A DNA stretch of 64,000 bases. Source: Kappaphycus alvarezii. Lineage: Eukaryota; Rhodophyta; Florideophyceae; Gigartinales; Solieriaceae. The notes beneath the pieces were generated by a model. It was not told the DNA's origin. It saw only the letters and a list, made by a program, of their open reading frames with translations, and ran no database searches. Shown here piece after piece: positions 11,189-20,990 of this stretch (within the stretch, counting starts at the first letter, position 1; each line of letters begins with the position of its first letter). The translations under genes were made by a program, and so were the position numbers. The DNA is taken from the NCBI GenBank assembly GCA_002205965.3, contig NADL03000642.1, forward strand, positions 124,001 through 188,000. The letters are read 5' to 3'.

Positions 11189-12129
11189 TTTGAGTTATCA
11201 CAACATCCGCTTTCTCTCTACGCGATCGCTTTAGTTGAGATGTAGCGGTGAAATGCACTGCGGATACCTAGTTCTACTGTTAATATCTTTCGAACCCTTG
11301 ATACACTGAGACGGACCTCGCTGCACCTCATAGCTTCCTGGGACTTTACCCTTCTTGTAATTTCAGTAAATATGTCCCATATTTGCCAATGTTGAAATTG
11401 TTGGCTGCTTTCGGAAAACGGAATTGACTGCTTTAGAAGTACCGAGAAGCGCTAGAGCTTATAAAATACAGTGGCACAGTGGCACGCGTAGAAGAAGAAG
11501 TCAAAAAAGAGGACAGAGGTATGCTCAAAAGAAGTCTTATAAAAGCTTCTGTACTTACCAGGGGTAAGGGGAACAGATTAGGGGTTTCTACCCCTGGAAG
11601 ATATAATCGATCCTGCCGCCTTGCCACCCACGCCGCTAGGCGCTGTAATACTCCTCCCCATCGCGGGCTTCACGATTTCTTTTTCCGCTTTACTTTTTGC
11701 TTGCACGGCAAGCAAGGCCTAAAGGTTCATTCCCGGCGTTTTTCCGATTAGTTTCTGTTCTACTCTTCCTCGGCGCCCCTGTGTGCCTGTTCCCAACGTA
11801 AAGAACTCCCCAAAAAAGTTTGTTTAATTTCTTTGGAAGCTAAATTAAATTACTCCATTGGTACTTTGTAGTCGCCATTCCACAGCGCGCCCATTCCAAA
11901 CACAGTCTTTGCTCTGCCGCCATACTGCAAAGGTTACCCGGAATTTCAACCCATGCTCATATCCCAGTAAACCAATCCAAACATTCCCCTCATGGCAAGG
12001 AGGAAGCGTTTCGGTGATTTATTGCTTTGCGGGTCTGAAGGCTATCTCCAGAGAGAACAAGGCATCTTTACACGCTAGGAATGAACACGAGGTGGGGCCT
12101 TCTTATAAGGCCGGCTTCGGAAAGTCCTT
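11189..12129. other. Stretch with no clear gene and a weak LINE-A remnant
   Basis: At about 11.62-11.76 kb the sequence resembles the LINE-A C-terminal part (CTTCACGATTTC, then CTTTACTTTTTGCTTG), but it is too decayed to be sure. A motif near 11.57-11.61 kb (CCTGGAAGATATAATCGATC) looks like part of a LINE-B tail. The 97-codon frame at 11858-12151 has no recognisable domain. Confidence 0.3.
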
Positions 12130-12285
12130 AAACAAGTTGCTTTGTACGTAACGGCTGCCGCAGCGAGTCTTTGCCTGAGGACAGATCGAATACTTCCGAA
12201 GGTCTCCATGGATCCCAGCGAAAAAGTTCGTTTAGATCGAATATATCTTCGAACAGAAAAAGCACCCAAAACTTTCCTCCAACGA
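12130..12285. mobile_element. LINE-B remnants: a minus piece and a plus tail
   Basis: 12130-12210 resembles the minus-strand LINE-B C-terminal coding block (GCCGCAGCGAGTCTTTGCC, then GGTCTCCATGG), as in the 61.1-kb copy. 12236-12282 is a plus-strand terminal motif (GAATATATCTTCGAACAG, then AAAACTTTCC). Both are short and diverged. Confidence 0.55.
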
Positions 12286-12631
12286 AAACTTTCCTAAGAC
12301 AAGTAATGGGAGGTCAAATTTTTGGTGCCTGACATCTCACCAGCACAGGCAACTGTGTCCCAGCAGGGGGAAACGTTTGGGTTAGTTTACCGCGAGTAGA
12401 ACACAGTGTGGAATTCCCGTTAATCTGTCCCAATAGTGAGTGGGGAAAATTGGGGCTCATTTACTGTTGCAGATATGTGCACTGATTCTCAGTCAACTTT
12501 TCTGGTGGTGTAATGTACATGTGGTTCCTAGCCCTATAGTCGTATCCTGCAGTGGACACCGTAGAAACCATTTGATGTACAACTTTTCTCCGATTATACA
12601 CGATATAGCATTGGTGTACACGATAGATACG
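12286..12631. other. Stretch with no recognised gene
   Basis: No coding signal is seen. The part 12440-12520 shares short blocks with 18840-18900 (ATTTACTGT, AGATATGTG), hinting at a weak dispersed repeat. Confidence 0.3.
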
Positions 12632-12799
12632 CAGGGGCGTTCTATGACTGCTTGAAATTCTGAAACAATGAAAAAGTGAAACAGATGATCATACCCCTTT
12701 TCATTGTTTCACTACAAAAATCCTTTCCATAGCTATTTAGAAAAAGGAAAAATGAAACAGTGGAACACGATGGAATAAAGGGATGAACCCATGCTCTTG

Positions 12800-13200
12800 T
12801 TGGGAGCGACGCGGGAGGCTAGCAGATGGTGTGGGAGAACTGGATGTGTGTGTCGTTTGGTAAGTGGGAAGGGTAGTGGGTGTGGAACCTGAGGAATGGT
12901 TGGTATTTGCAGATAAAGGTGTGGGAAGCAACGGCGACTGCGGAAGCTGTGCGGGAGAACTTGGTTTGTGTGTCATATGGGGTGAGAAGGGTAGTGATTG
13001 AGGAAGCTGAGGAGTGGTAGTTATTTGCGGATGCGGTTATGGGGAGCGATGGTTGATGCGGGAGCTGGGTGGGAGAACTGGGTATGTCTGACGTATAATG
13101 AGTGGGAAAGATGGCGTGTGTGAAGGAAACAAGGGGACCGCAGTGTGCCCGTTGATGGAGAGCGACCAAAAAGTGGGTGCGAGAAATCAAGTTGGAATGT
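12800..13200. repeat. ~119-bp tandem repeat, 3 to 3.5 units, inside the TIR element
   Basis: Units align on GGGAGAACTGG or GGGAGAACTTGG at 12833, 12953 and 13071, with spacings of 120 and 118. Each is preceded by a TGGGAGCGA/GGGAAGCAA-like block and followed by GTGTGTCGTTTGG and AGTGGGAAGGGTAG-type blocks. A partial fourth unit (GGAGAGCGACC, then TGCGAGAAATCAAG) lies near 13160-13195. Units differ at many sites, so the array is old. Confidence 0.8.
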
Positions 13201-13231
13201 TGGAAGTTGTCTCGTATCTCGTTTCAAAGAG

Positions 13232-13260
13232 TGACCGGGAAATCCCAGATTTCCCGGTCA
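13232..13260. other. Perfect 12-bp hairpin
   Basis: TGACCGGGAAAT (13232-13243) and ATTTCCCGGTCA (13249-13260) pair perfectly around a 5-base loop CCCAG. It lies subterminally in the TIR element, between the tandem array and the right end. Such hairpins can be transposase-binding or replication-related. The role is unknown. Confidence 0.75.
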
Positions 13261-13683
13261 GGGTTTGAAATGCTGAAACAAACGTCGCCAGCTGGGCGTC
13301 CCTGATTGGCTTTTCATTTTACATTTTTTCAATGTTTCACGTTTCAAAAAGTTATAGAACGCCCCTCAGTGTACATGTACGAGGTGTTGCGCAATGTAAA
13401 AACTATAGATTTAAAGGCTAGTCTTCTCCTTCTTATCTGAAGTATTCTTCCCAATATTCATATGGCCAAAACTCTCCTTGACTCTCGTAGATGAATTAAT
13501 CAAATACGCTGTCATGACTAAATGTTCAAGAAACACAAAAATATCGGCGCAGTTGATTGATTAGCTTCGATCCATGTAATCGTAACACGTGAAATGTAGC
13601 GGCAGACGCATGTAGCACTCCGTTCTTCCAGCAAGTAGAGGTGGGGCAAGCAACCAAAAAAGCCTTACTGGATGTTATTGGAG

Positions 13684-13745
13684 AGGGAAAGGTTTGGGGT
13701 TTTTACTCTTGGAAGATGTATCCGGTCTACCCCATGGTTTTTAAG
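13684..13745 (-). mobile_element. LINE-B/C terminal tail
   Basis: On the minus strand it reads as the shared LINE 3' terminus: CCATGGGGTAGACCGGATAC, then CTTCCAAGAGTAAAAA and AAACCTTTCCC. No coding part remains. It is a severely 5'-truncated insertion or a remnant. Confidence 0.65.
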
Positions 13746-14701
13746 ATTTTATTGGGTAACGGTAAGTTGCTAAGCAGCCTTCTTTCGGCGTTCTGCATGA
13801 CATATCCTAATATGACATACTATATATGAGCGGCTAATTCTTCACTTCTATCCTCCCGCTATACCTCCTTTTCTTCCTCATTGAACCGCACTGCACTCTT
13901 CTAGCTCTGTATATACCCATTCACAGTTGAAAAGTCCAGTCTACTATCACCTCCGAACTCCACGCTTTCGCAATCGGTCGCATGTTTCTTCACGGCGATG
14001 CCGCGGAGAGGGCTCATCTACTAACGGTACGTATCAAATCCTCCTGTGCCTTATTTACTGTTTGATGACGAAACGGTCACTGGCACCTCTAGCCACTTTA
14101 GATTAAGGCCAAATGTTGTGATAACAGTTAATAGTCGAGCCAGTGATGTCTTGGCTGTTCACGGCACTAATGTGGATCGACACTTGTAGACGGTAGCAGT
14201 CATTTGGAATGCCATGCGCGATGTTACACGTGTGTGTGATGAAAAACGCATGGGTGGTAAATGTAAGCTACAGATCTACCTTTGGTATGACACCTGATTG
14301 AAACTGACACATGCACTTCGCATGTATGCAACTGACACTACCACAATTCACGTCAGCCGGCGTTGATTGATCTTGATGCTGAAAACAGAGGAGATTAGAA
14401 CAAAAGGTACGAATGGGGACTGAGGTTCGAACACAATAAACCAAAAGGGCAGATCGTTCATTTGATTCATCTGTTCAAACTACCTTTGTCAACTATACTG
14501 TTTCTCCCCACCCGAACCGTTGCACATATTTGGCATCCCACGCTTAGAAAATTTTTGTCGCCCTTCGTATTGGTATCCCACTTTTCTCGGGACTATCGAG
14601 GTGCTCAGTCCAATCTCGCTGTTCAACCGACGGCGCTTCAGTTCTGGACCCGATGGGAAAACATGCCCGGACGTGCAAGTAGGATAAAGGGCAAAACCCG
14701 T
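13746..14701. other. Stretch with no recognised gene
   Basis: About 950 bases of mixed composition. Open frames are short, with no start context or domain that convinces. I see no repeat shared with the rest of the window. Confidence 0.4.
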
Positions 14702-15050
14702 GGTGGTAAATCTTTATGGGTTGTACAATGTTGCACAGAAGCGTGTGGAGGGTATTCATAAATTAACTACGGATGCGGGTGGCGGGTAGAAACCTGTCGC
14801 GCCTAAATTATTTGGAGACTAAACGCAAAACGGGTAATGAAGTCGCGGAGTTCCTGTTGAGGGGAGGAACCGCGACGGGAAGCAACGAAGGAAGCAATGC
14901 GGCGGAAAAAAACCCTTGCCGTCGTCGCCCAAGGCGCCATAGATATAAATCCCTATGGGGGAGAGTAGGATATCGTTTTGGTCGCAATAATTTTCGTAAT
15001 GACGATTTTTCTCGCGTTCTGCGAGTGTTGCGGCAGCGCCTGCGGTAACC
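14702..15050 (-). mobile_element. LINE-A 3' end, minus strand
   Basis: It begins with TGGTGGTAAATCTTTATGG, the complement of the LINE-A 3' terminus with its ACC tail. Moving right there follow the untranslated part, the C-terminal coding part (GIYIYGALGDDGKGFF readable on the minus strand at 14.9 kb) and the block upstream. About 200 bases match the 20.3-kb copy very closely. It is 5'-truncated near 15.05 kb, where a plus-strand LINE-A begins. Confidence 0.75.
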
Positions 15051-15650
15051 GTACTTGGCAAAATGTGGCGGCAAACCCGGCGTCACAACTTCCTTCGCAA
15101 TTCCCTTCATTGGTACTGCAAACAACTCGGTATCAGTGCGCTCGTTGAACAACCGCTACCGTCTTCCCCCTCAAACTTCTCGCCTTTTTCCAAATGGACC
15201 AGTGCATAACTGCTGTCTACGGTCTATATGCCAAGGAAAGCGCATTGGATGTTACTGTGGCCCATCCTGACGTCCACCAGCGCCTTTCGAACAGCGCCTC
15301 GTCTCCCGGCACCGCTGCCTCTCTCACCGAGGAAGCCAAGGTGTCGCTTTACGGAGACTAATGCGAAACCAAGAATAACTTACTTATGTCCGTCGTAATC
15401 GATATTTATGTTGCGTTAGGGGAGAGTGGTTCTAGATTTTTCCGCCACCTCGCTTGTTTCGCTTCCAGCCTTTGCCATTCCTCCGCCACGGTTGGGTTCC
15501 GAGATTTCGTTACTTGCTTCTTAATCTGTATTCATGGAATGCAATCACATCAGGTGAGGGCCCGTCGTCTGCTTGCGTGGTGTTTCTTCAATGACTTCTG
15601 CACGTCTGAGTGCTTTGTTCCATAGTCTTAAAGATTCCACCACCACCATT
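15051..15650 (+). mobile_element. LINE-A 3' end with part of the endonuclease, plus strand
   Basis: A plus-strand frame reads ALDVTVAHPDVHQRLS at about 15240, an endonuclease-like DVTV block, then EEAKVSLYGD, a stop, and IDIYVALGESGSRFFRHLA near 15395-15460. It ends with CTTAAAGATTCCACCACCACCA at about 15628-15650, here split as AAAGATTCC plus (ACC)n. The truncated 5' end abuts the minus-strand copy on its left, so the two LINE-A pieces lie head to head. Confidence 0.7.
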
Positions 15651-17510
15651 TTTTCCCATATTGTTCATGACTCAGTACTCATAATAATATACAGATTGTA
15701 ATACACTGATCACCATACCCTCGGCGTCCTTTTCATGAAACTGTACCGTAAAATTGTTTTCGCCACCCAAGAATAAGAACACCAACTGCATCGACTTTTG
15801 TGTTTTCCTAGATGAAGTAGAACTCCATTTTCTGCAAAGCAGAGAAAAATGATTTCATATGATGTTAAAAGAGAGTTCCACATCTTCATGGAGATGGTAA
15901 TCACATACTTGATCATTTGGAATGGATTGAAGGAGCTTGGTCTAGCTAGGCAGTTGTCATGTATTTTTTTCAAAACATCTGGCGTGCTTGGTTCATTTAG
16001 TATGAAAGGCCTGGCTACGCAGTACATAAATTTTATTTTGGCTTTACTAGGGAGTTGTCAGCACTCAAAATTTTTCTGTGAATACTTGTGACACAACACT
16101 TGAAGGGATCTTTGAAATTTGAGAATATTGGTTTGCTGAAGTTGGGACTTACCAAACTCTGCCCTTGAGTTTACTCTGACCATCATTAAATACCCATCAA
16201 GAGCTTAGAGAACAAAGTTGTAGTACGAGAAAACCTACCTAACCCTTACTACCGTATTTAGGCTCAAACTGCCACGAATATGGTAGGAGACAGTCCTGGC
16301 CTCAAACTTGTCAAGGTCTCACAGAGGAAAATTTCTCAGTGAATTTCATCCACATCCTCGAGTAGCATACTGCATCCAGAGGATGCAGTAAGGATGCAGT
16401 AATACTGAACCTCTGATTTCACACCGAAATCAGCCCAGGTACCAGAAAGACTATGACTGATCTAACAATGACATACCTTACAATAAAATCACAATCAGAA
16501 CATGAAAAAACTATCAAAACGTAGAGAAGAGATAGAGTCGCACAATTTGATTTCTTCAACAGGGATCAACTATCATCTTTTTATTTTTGAAAGAAAGAAA
16601 GTAGACATTCAGAGGATAGAGGGGGAAAGGTTTAGGTGGTTTTCTTGGAAGCTATTTCCGATCTATCGAAGAAAGAGTGCTTTGAATGACCTTTATCACA
16701 CTTTTTCGTCAAATGTAAGGTTTTTTTGCCAGAATTCGATTTAATTTTGACAAATTCTATTTTTAACGTTCTTTTGACTGAGCCAAAAAGGCCCCATGAA
16801 GAATTCCACGCTACTGATCTCAAAGGTGGACAGAGTGTTACTGAATCTGCATTTATTATGCACCTTGGGGTACCATTATGTAATTGAAATAAAAATATTT
16901 TTTGAATGTTATGAACTATCCCTGGCCCTCCTATTGAAGACTACTGTAGATCTCAATGGTTCTATGCAGAACTTCTATATATTAATTACTCAAAATTGGC
17001 GTGAGTAGCAGATAGAAGAATACACCTGACAATTTATACCACCGTGAAATAGCTGAGAAAAGCTTGCAGAAATAAGTATAAGTTATCCAATATTTCGGCG
17101 TCGGCGAAATTGTTTTTCACGAGTTCTAGAAAGGGAAACATGACGATTTCATTAGCTTATACAGACAAGCTGGTCCAGTCAGCTTGTGGGGTGGTATCTG
17201 TAAAGTATTCATCCATGTCCTCCACCCATTGAAAATCAAAGAGCTTTAACAAATTTATCTAGAGTGACTTACAGATATTGTTAAAGATTGCTTGCAATGT
17301 CGATATTATGGTTGAAAATGGCAAACCCTGTTTTACGAAGCTATTATTTTATTGATGCAGCTTAAGAGAAGAAAACTTAATTTCATGTTGAAATAAATCT
17401 CCAGAAATGTTTCTTCATATTCAATAAAATGCCGTGATACTTCTCATCACATGAATGTCAAACCTGAAACTGCTGTTGGATAGTAATAAGATACTAAAAT
17501 ACAGTTCGGA
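15651..17510. other. Long AT-rich stretch upstream of the ubiquitin-like gene
   Basis: No convincing gene is seen. It holds a LINE tail remnant at 16621-16668 and a small hairpin at 16368-16390. An 80-codon frame at 15849-16091 has no recognisable domain. AT content is much higher than in the LINE block to the left, consistent with host intergenic DNA. Confidence 0.4.
16621..16668 (-). mobile_element. LINE-B/C terminal tail remnant
   Basis: GGGGGAAAGGTTTAGGTGGT followed by TTCTTGGAAGC and CCGATCTATCG is the complement of the shared LINE terminus, with a few changes and no coding part. Confidence 0.55.
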
Positions 17511-17517
17511 ATATATA
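17511..17517 (+). promoter_or_regulatory. Candidate TATA box of the ubiquitin-like gene
   Basis: ATATATA lies 90 bases before the ATG at 17607. That spacing would give a 5' leader of about 60 bases. AT-rich surroundings make chance occurrence likely. Confidence 0.3.
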
Positions 17518-17606
17518 GAGTCGGTACAGCTGCTATGTCTCTTGTTTTAGTTCCAATTATTGTCAATCTTTCGTAGTAACATATACCGCGATAACCTTGT
17601 GTAACA

Positions 17607-18368
17607 ATGGAGAACGGAACAATCAACTCCCCTTGGATCCAGATGGACATCGACAAAGAAGAAGGTGAGATGATGGAATTGGCATGGATCAATTTAATTG
17701 TTAAGGACGGCCACGAAGTTGAGAGACATGTGAAAGTTTCCAAGTATGATTCTGTCCTTTTTGCCAAGAATATGATAAAGATGCGATTATGCATTCCAGA
17801 TGACCGCGATATCGCTTTAATATGCAAGGGTCGAGTGTTAGAATCCGGGTATTATCTTTCGGAATATGGAGTTGAAGATAACTCACTTATCTTCATGCGA
17901 TACCTCCTTCCTTCATTCATGGATATCACGATTAAGCTTTGCAATGGGACTGCTTTTCAAATGACAGCATCAAATGGAGGCAGCATTGAAAGTATTCGAG
18001 ACAGGATTTACCAGAAGCTCGGTATTCATCCCTATCAACAGATTCTAATTCACGGAGGAAAGCATTTGGAACCTTTTCATTCATTGGAGGAACAGATGGT
18101 CCAACCGGATGACACTGTATACCTTGTTGTGGGGAGACCTGGAATAAGACAAATATATATCGACTACGAGGGCACTTTCTCAACAGTCACGTTTCAACAA
18201 TTGATCAGTATTCCAGAATTGAGAAGGATCCTGGTATCGGTTGTCGGCGTACCATATGACAGGCAGGTACTTGTTGATCTTGACGGAAATCTTGTTCCAG
18301 ATCACTCTTATTTGTATGGACTGAGCCACGAACGTGATATGTACATAAGATTACTTCGAAAAAGGTAG
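17607..18368 (+). CDS. Protein of three tandem ubiquitin-like domains
   Basis: 253 codons, uninterrupted and without introns. The start context ACAATGG is good. I see an acidic 25-residue leader, then three ubiquitin-fold units at about 26-100, 105-177 and 180-251. The middle unit is clearest: MDITIKLCNGT matches the first ubiquitin strand, SIESIRDRIYQKLGI the helix, and ILIHGGKHLE the ubiquitin stretch RLIFAGKQLE, keeping equivalents of Ile44 (Ile148) and Lys48 (Lys152). None of the units ends in Gly-Gly (the joint reads VVGRPGI, the C-terminus RLLRKR). So, unlike polyubiquitin, it is unlikely to be cleaved into units or conjugated, and probably acts as a fixed ubiquitin-like binding module. 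AATAAA follows 92 bases after the stop. No introns could mean a retrocopy or simply a short gene. It is the only clearly intact host-type gene here. Its precise role is unknown. Confidence 0.8.
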   Translation: MENGTINSPWIQMDIDKEEGEMMELAWINLIVKDGHEVERHVKVSKYDSVLFAKNMIKMRLCIPDDRDIALICKGRVLESGYYLSEYGVEDNSLIFMRYLLPSFMDITIKLCNGTAFQMTASNGGSIESIRDRIYQKLGIHPYQQILIHGGKHLEPFHSLEEQMVQPDDTVYLVVGRPGIRQIYIDYEGTFSTVTFQQLISIPELRRILVSVVGVPYDRQVLVDLDGNLVPDHSYLYGLSHERDMYIRLLRKR

Positions 18369-18459
18369 TCCCTCAGACGGCTGAAAAGTGACACACTGTG
18401 CGATTCATCCAGTAATAGAACTGGAAAGTATTACATTTACTTTCGTAATATCCACGTAC

Positions 18460-18465
18460 AATAAA
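18460..18465 (+). terminator. Polyadenylation signal of the ubiquitin-like gene
   Basis: AATAAA 92 bases after the stop codon at 18366-18368, followed by the T/G-containing ACTTGTTACC. This is the usual signal for 3' cleavage and polyadenylation in eukaryotes. Confidence 0.6.
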
Positions 18466-18469
18466 ACTT

Positions 18470-18997
18470 GTTACCAAAATGCGATTTTTAAAGTGGTTAT
18501 GGTAAAAGATAAGTTTTCGCCTTTAAAGCTCAGCTTATGATCATAATCGCAATAAAATCAGATGAGGATGTATTCGTCGACATTATACCACACCGTAAAC
18601 ATTTAAGTAGTATGCTACGGACCATCCAGGACCCCAGCAACTTTAGAGCTGACCGGCTTGGGAAACTCCTTCATTCTGAGTTTCATTCGCTGCGGAAACG
18701 TATCACGTCGCCCGTCATCGGCTATATGGGTGTTATGACGAATCATTGCAAAATACGCATCAATGGCTACAGCTATCAATAGCACTGAGGACGGCTGGGC
18801 CAAATAGTTTCTGCCCTTGCATTTTATATTTTGAAAAAGGGGGGTTAATTTACTGTGGTAGATATGTGGGTTGGTACCCAGTAAATTTGTACCGGAGCGT
18901 AGATACCGTATATTGGCCAAGCCATTTGCGAAACCGTACAATGCATCGAAAACTGTAGATGGATTTTATATTTACATTAAAAGATCACCCTCTCCTT
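18470..18997. other. Stretch with no recognised gene
   Basis: Short open frames only. 18840-18900 shares weak blocks with 12440-12520. Nothing else is recognised. Confidence 0.35.
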
Positions 18998-19480
18998 AGG
19001 GGGGAAGTTTTGGATGGTTTTACTGTTGAAAGATATATTCGATCTATCCCAAAGTTTTCAAGACAACCACAATCGACTCAAAAAGGTGTGCCAATAAAGT
19101 AATTGGGGAGAAACCAGGCTCCCTAAAAGGCTCCCTTCAGGGCAGCCATCAAGCAGGCTGCATTGGACATGACGGCTCCTGCAGCGTGCCTTTGCATCAA
19201 AACCCCCCAAACCTAATCGTATGTCTCCAATGCCCTCACACGACGTTACCTGTCACGTAATGAAGCGCTGTGCATGAATCCGGGTTACAACCTCCAAGAG
19301 TGGAGATTAGTACAGGCACGGGCCTACCTCTGGTGGAGGTCGCGATAAAGGATTGATATCTTCTCTACTTTGCATTTCGGGCGGCATTCTGAGATGAAAT
19401 CTGGTTGAAGGCCCTCACTCGCCTGCTGGAGGGAGCGAGGGGATTCACGAAGGTAACATCAAAAAGGTCGGTCCCTCCGC
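18998..19480 (-). mobile_element. LINE-B 3' end, minus strand, with full untranslated tail
   Basis: The left end is the terminal motif (GGGGGAAGTTTTGGATGG, then GAAAGATATATTCGATCTAT). It continues through CTCAAAAAGG and CTCCCTAAAAGG and then into the C-terminal coding block (GCAGCGTGCCTTTGC, then TCCAAGAGTGGAGATTAGTA), ending in the GTTTGT...NPLAPS block near 19.45 kb. This copy directly links the orphan tails of the window to LINE-B coding sequence. It is 5'-truncated near 19480. Confidence 0.8.
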
Positions 19481-19617
19481 TGCTTCCCATTGCTTGGTAT
19501 TATATTCAACGACACAACGAGTTGATAACTACCTTCAACATAATCCGGTTGTTGTCTGGGATACACGCAACTTTTAACATGGGGGAATCGCTCAGATATT
19601 CGTTCTGCAGACCCTAC

Positions 19618-19673
19618 CCCATAGTTTAAGCGAATATATCTTCCAAAAGAAAAGGCACCCAAAACTTTCCCCA
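19618..19673 (+). mobile_element. LINE-B/C terminal tail
   Basis: GCGAATATATCTTCCAAAAG, then GGCACCCAAAACTTTCCCC: a plus-strand terminal motif without coding sequence, 140 bases right of the minus-strand LINE-B piece. Confidence 0.65.
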
Positions 19674-19859
19674 CATGGTTTGAATGTATGTTCGTAGGAC
19701 TCTAAACTGTGGCAGTAAATCTACCACTTTTCCCACCTATTTTACTGACAATAAGCAGCGTGACTACTTGATCAGTGCCCTAAATGGGCTTAGCGAGACA
19801 TATGAGTACACATCTTTGGCGACTGGTGACCGTGTTCATGATTCTTTAGCCCCTTTCCA

Positions 19860-20990
19860 ACCCTTCCCTCCCTCTCCACACTTAGACTGCCTCCGTGGGT
19901 GCGGAATTTGTTGGGCTCTCCACCGCTTCTCACTGACATATTTCATTCCGAACAATTTTTCCAGGCACGCATCATCCTCACCATCTCCATCTCCACCACA
20001 GGTACAGAAGTTCTCAATGGCTCTTCCTATCCACTCCTCCTCAGAGCCTTGCTACCGCTGCCGAGGGATTCCTCACTCGGATCGCCCCCTTCCTATATCT
20101 CGGCCACGATGGAGTGCCTCCCCCTCCAAACGAGATTGTTTCGTGTCGGCGTGATCTCCCAGGAGAACATCAGAAATTCGAAAAAATTCGTCGAGATAAC
20201 CGTTGAAAAAATAAAGTTTGCAAGACAGGTAACATTGCTAACGAATAGGATTTTCCATCATTGGTAACATTACAGGACCCAGTCATCGCTTGGAAGCCGG
20301 CTCCTCCAATATGGTGGTAAATCTTTATGGGTTGTACAATGTTGCACAGAAGCGTGCGGAGGGTATTCATAAATCAACAACGGATGCGGGCGGCGGGTAG
20401 AAACCTGTCGCGCCTGCATTATTTGGAGACTAAACGCAAAACGGGTAACGAAGTCGCGGAGCTCCTGTTGAGGGGAGGAACCGCGACGGGAAGCAGCGAA
20501 GGAAGCAAGGCGGCGGAAAAAACCCTTGCCGTATCCAATATAAGAATACTTTTTTAGCGAATCCGCGTTTTAGAGACTGTTTGTTGCCACCGGAGGATCA
20601 TTGCGGACTACAATAACGAAGACGATCGACCGGCTGAATGTTTAGGAGGTATAGTCATTTGCAGCCCGATCAGAGAGGAAAAGCAGTAATTAATCGCGTA
20701 AAGTTGGCGGAAGAGCAGTTCTGAATCGCTAGCATGGATCAGGTTGGCCTGCAGCATATACCTTTGGAAAGAGGTTGACTACAATACACCCGTACCGGTT
20801 TCAGATGACCAGGCTCCCGCAACTCCAAACCGGATGCCTAATATTGCATGACAGAACCCCGATGTTTGTGAACAGTCTCTGGCCTCTCTAAAAGAGATCT
20901 TCACAACCCACACTCATTTCATGTCGCGTATCGAGGGTTGTCTAGCAGGGACGTACGAAAAATCTATGGACGATGTACTGTTTCTCACAT
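19860..20990 (+). repeat. R3 repeat, copy 1, interrupted by a LINE-A
   Basis: The sequence from about 19.99 to 20.31 kb and from 20.54 to about 20.98 kb aligns by eye, in order, with 58.72-59.5 kb (shared blocks: GGCGTGATCTCCCAGGAGA, GCAGCCCGATCAGAGAGGAA, CCTCTCTAAAAGAGATC/CCTCTCTAGAGGAGATC). A LINE-A sits between the halves. R3 is a dispersed element of unknown class. Protein frames such as KINFARQITLLPNRTFHHW in copy 2 have no function I can name. Confidence 0.7.
20313..20533 (-). mobile_element. 5'-truncated LINE-A insertion with 8-bp target duplication
   Basis: A 221-bp minus-strand LINE-A 3' end lies between two copies of TCCAATAT (20305-20312 and 20534-20541). The empty site is represented by R3 copy 2 at about 59.05 kb, which reads CTCCCAATATATGG without the insert. 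The piece runs from the ACC-type tail (GGTGGTAAATC on the plus strand) to a 5' truncation just inside the C-terminal coding part. This is direct evidence that LINE-A retrotransposes and makes short target duplications. Confidence 0.88.

Larger units (their letters stand above)
12632..13367. mobile_element. Non-autonomous TIR element, hAT-like (MITE)
   Basis: The ends are inverted: AGGGGCGTTCTATGAC at 12633-12648 and its near-complement GTTATAGAACGCCCCT at 13351-13366 (15 of 16 bases). Inversion extends loosely inward through a TGAAAC/TTGAAAA-rich region. The left end with its preceding C reads CAGGGGCG, like hAT-superfamily termini. No 8-bp target duplication is clear, so hAT is a guess. The interior codes for nothing plausible: its minus-strand frames are Pro/Ser/Thr-rich by-products of a tandem repeat. 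At about 736 bp it would need a transposase from elsewhere. Confidence 0.65.

Noticed and set aside
11242-11256. GTAGCGGTGAAATGC, identical to a conserved stretch of bacterial and organellar small-subunit rRNA.
   Set aside because: The match stops at 15 bases. The flanks do not fit rRNA on either side, and no other rRNA block lies nearby.
12737-13227. Proline/serine/threonine-rich minus-strand frames.
   Set aside because: They are translations of the 119-bp array within the TIR element, with no start context, domain or consistent frame between units.
12614-13376. GTGTACA on both sides of the TIR element, as a possible target duplication.
   Set aside because: The left copy lies 12 bases outside the inverted repeat while the right one lies 3 bases outside, so the two do not flank the ends symmetrically.
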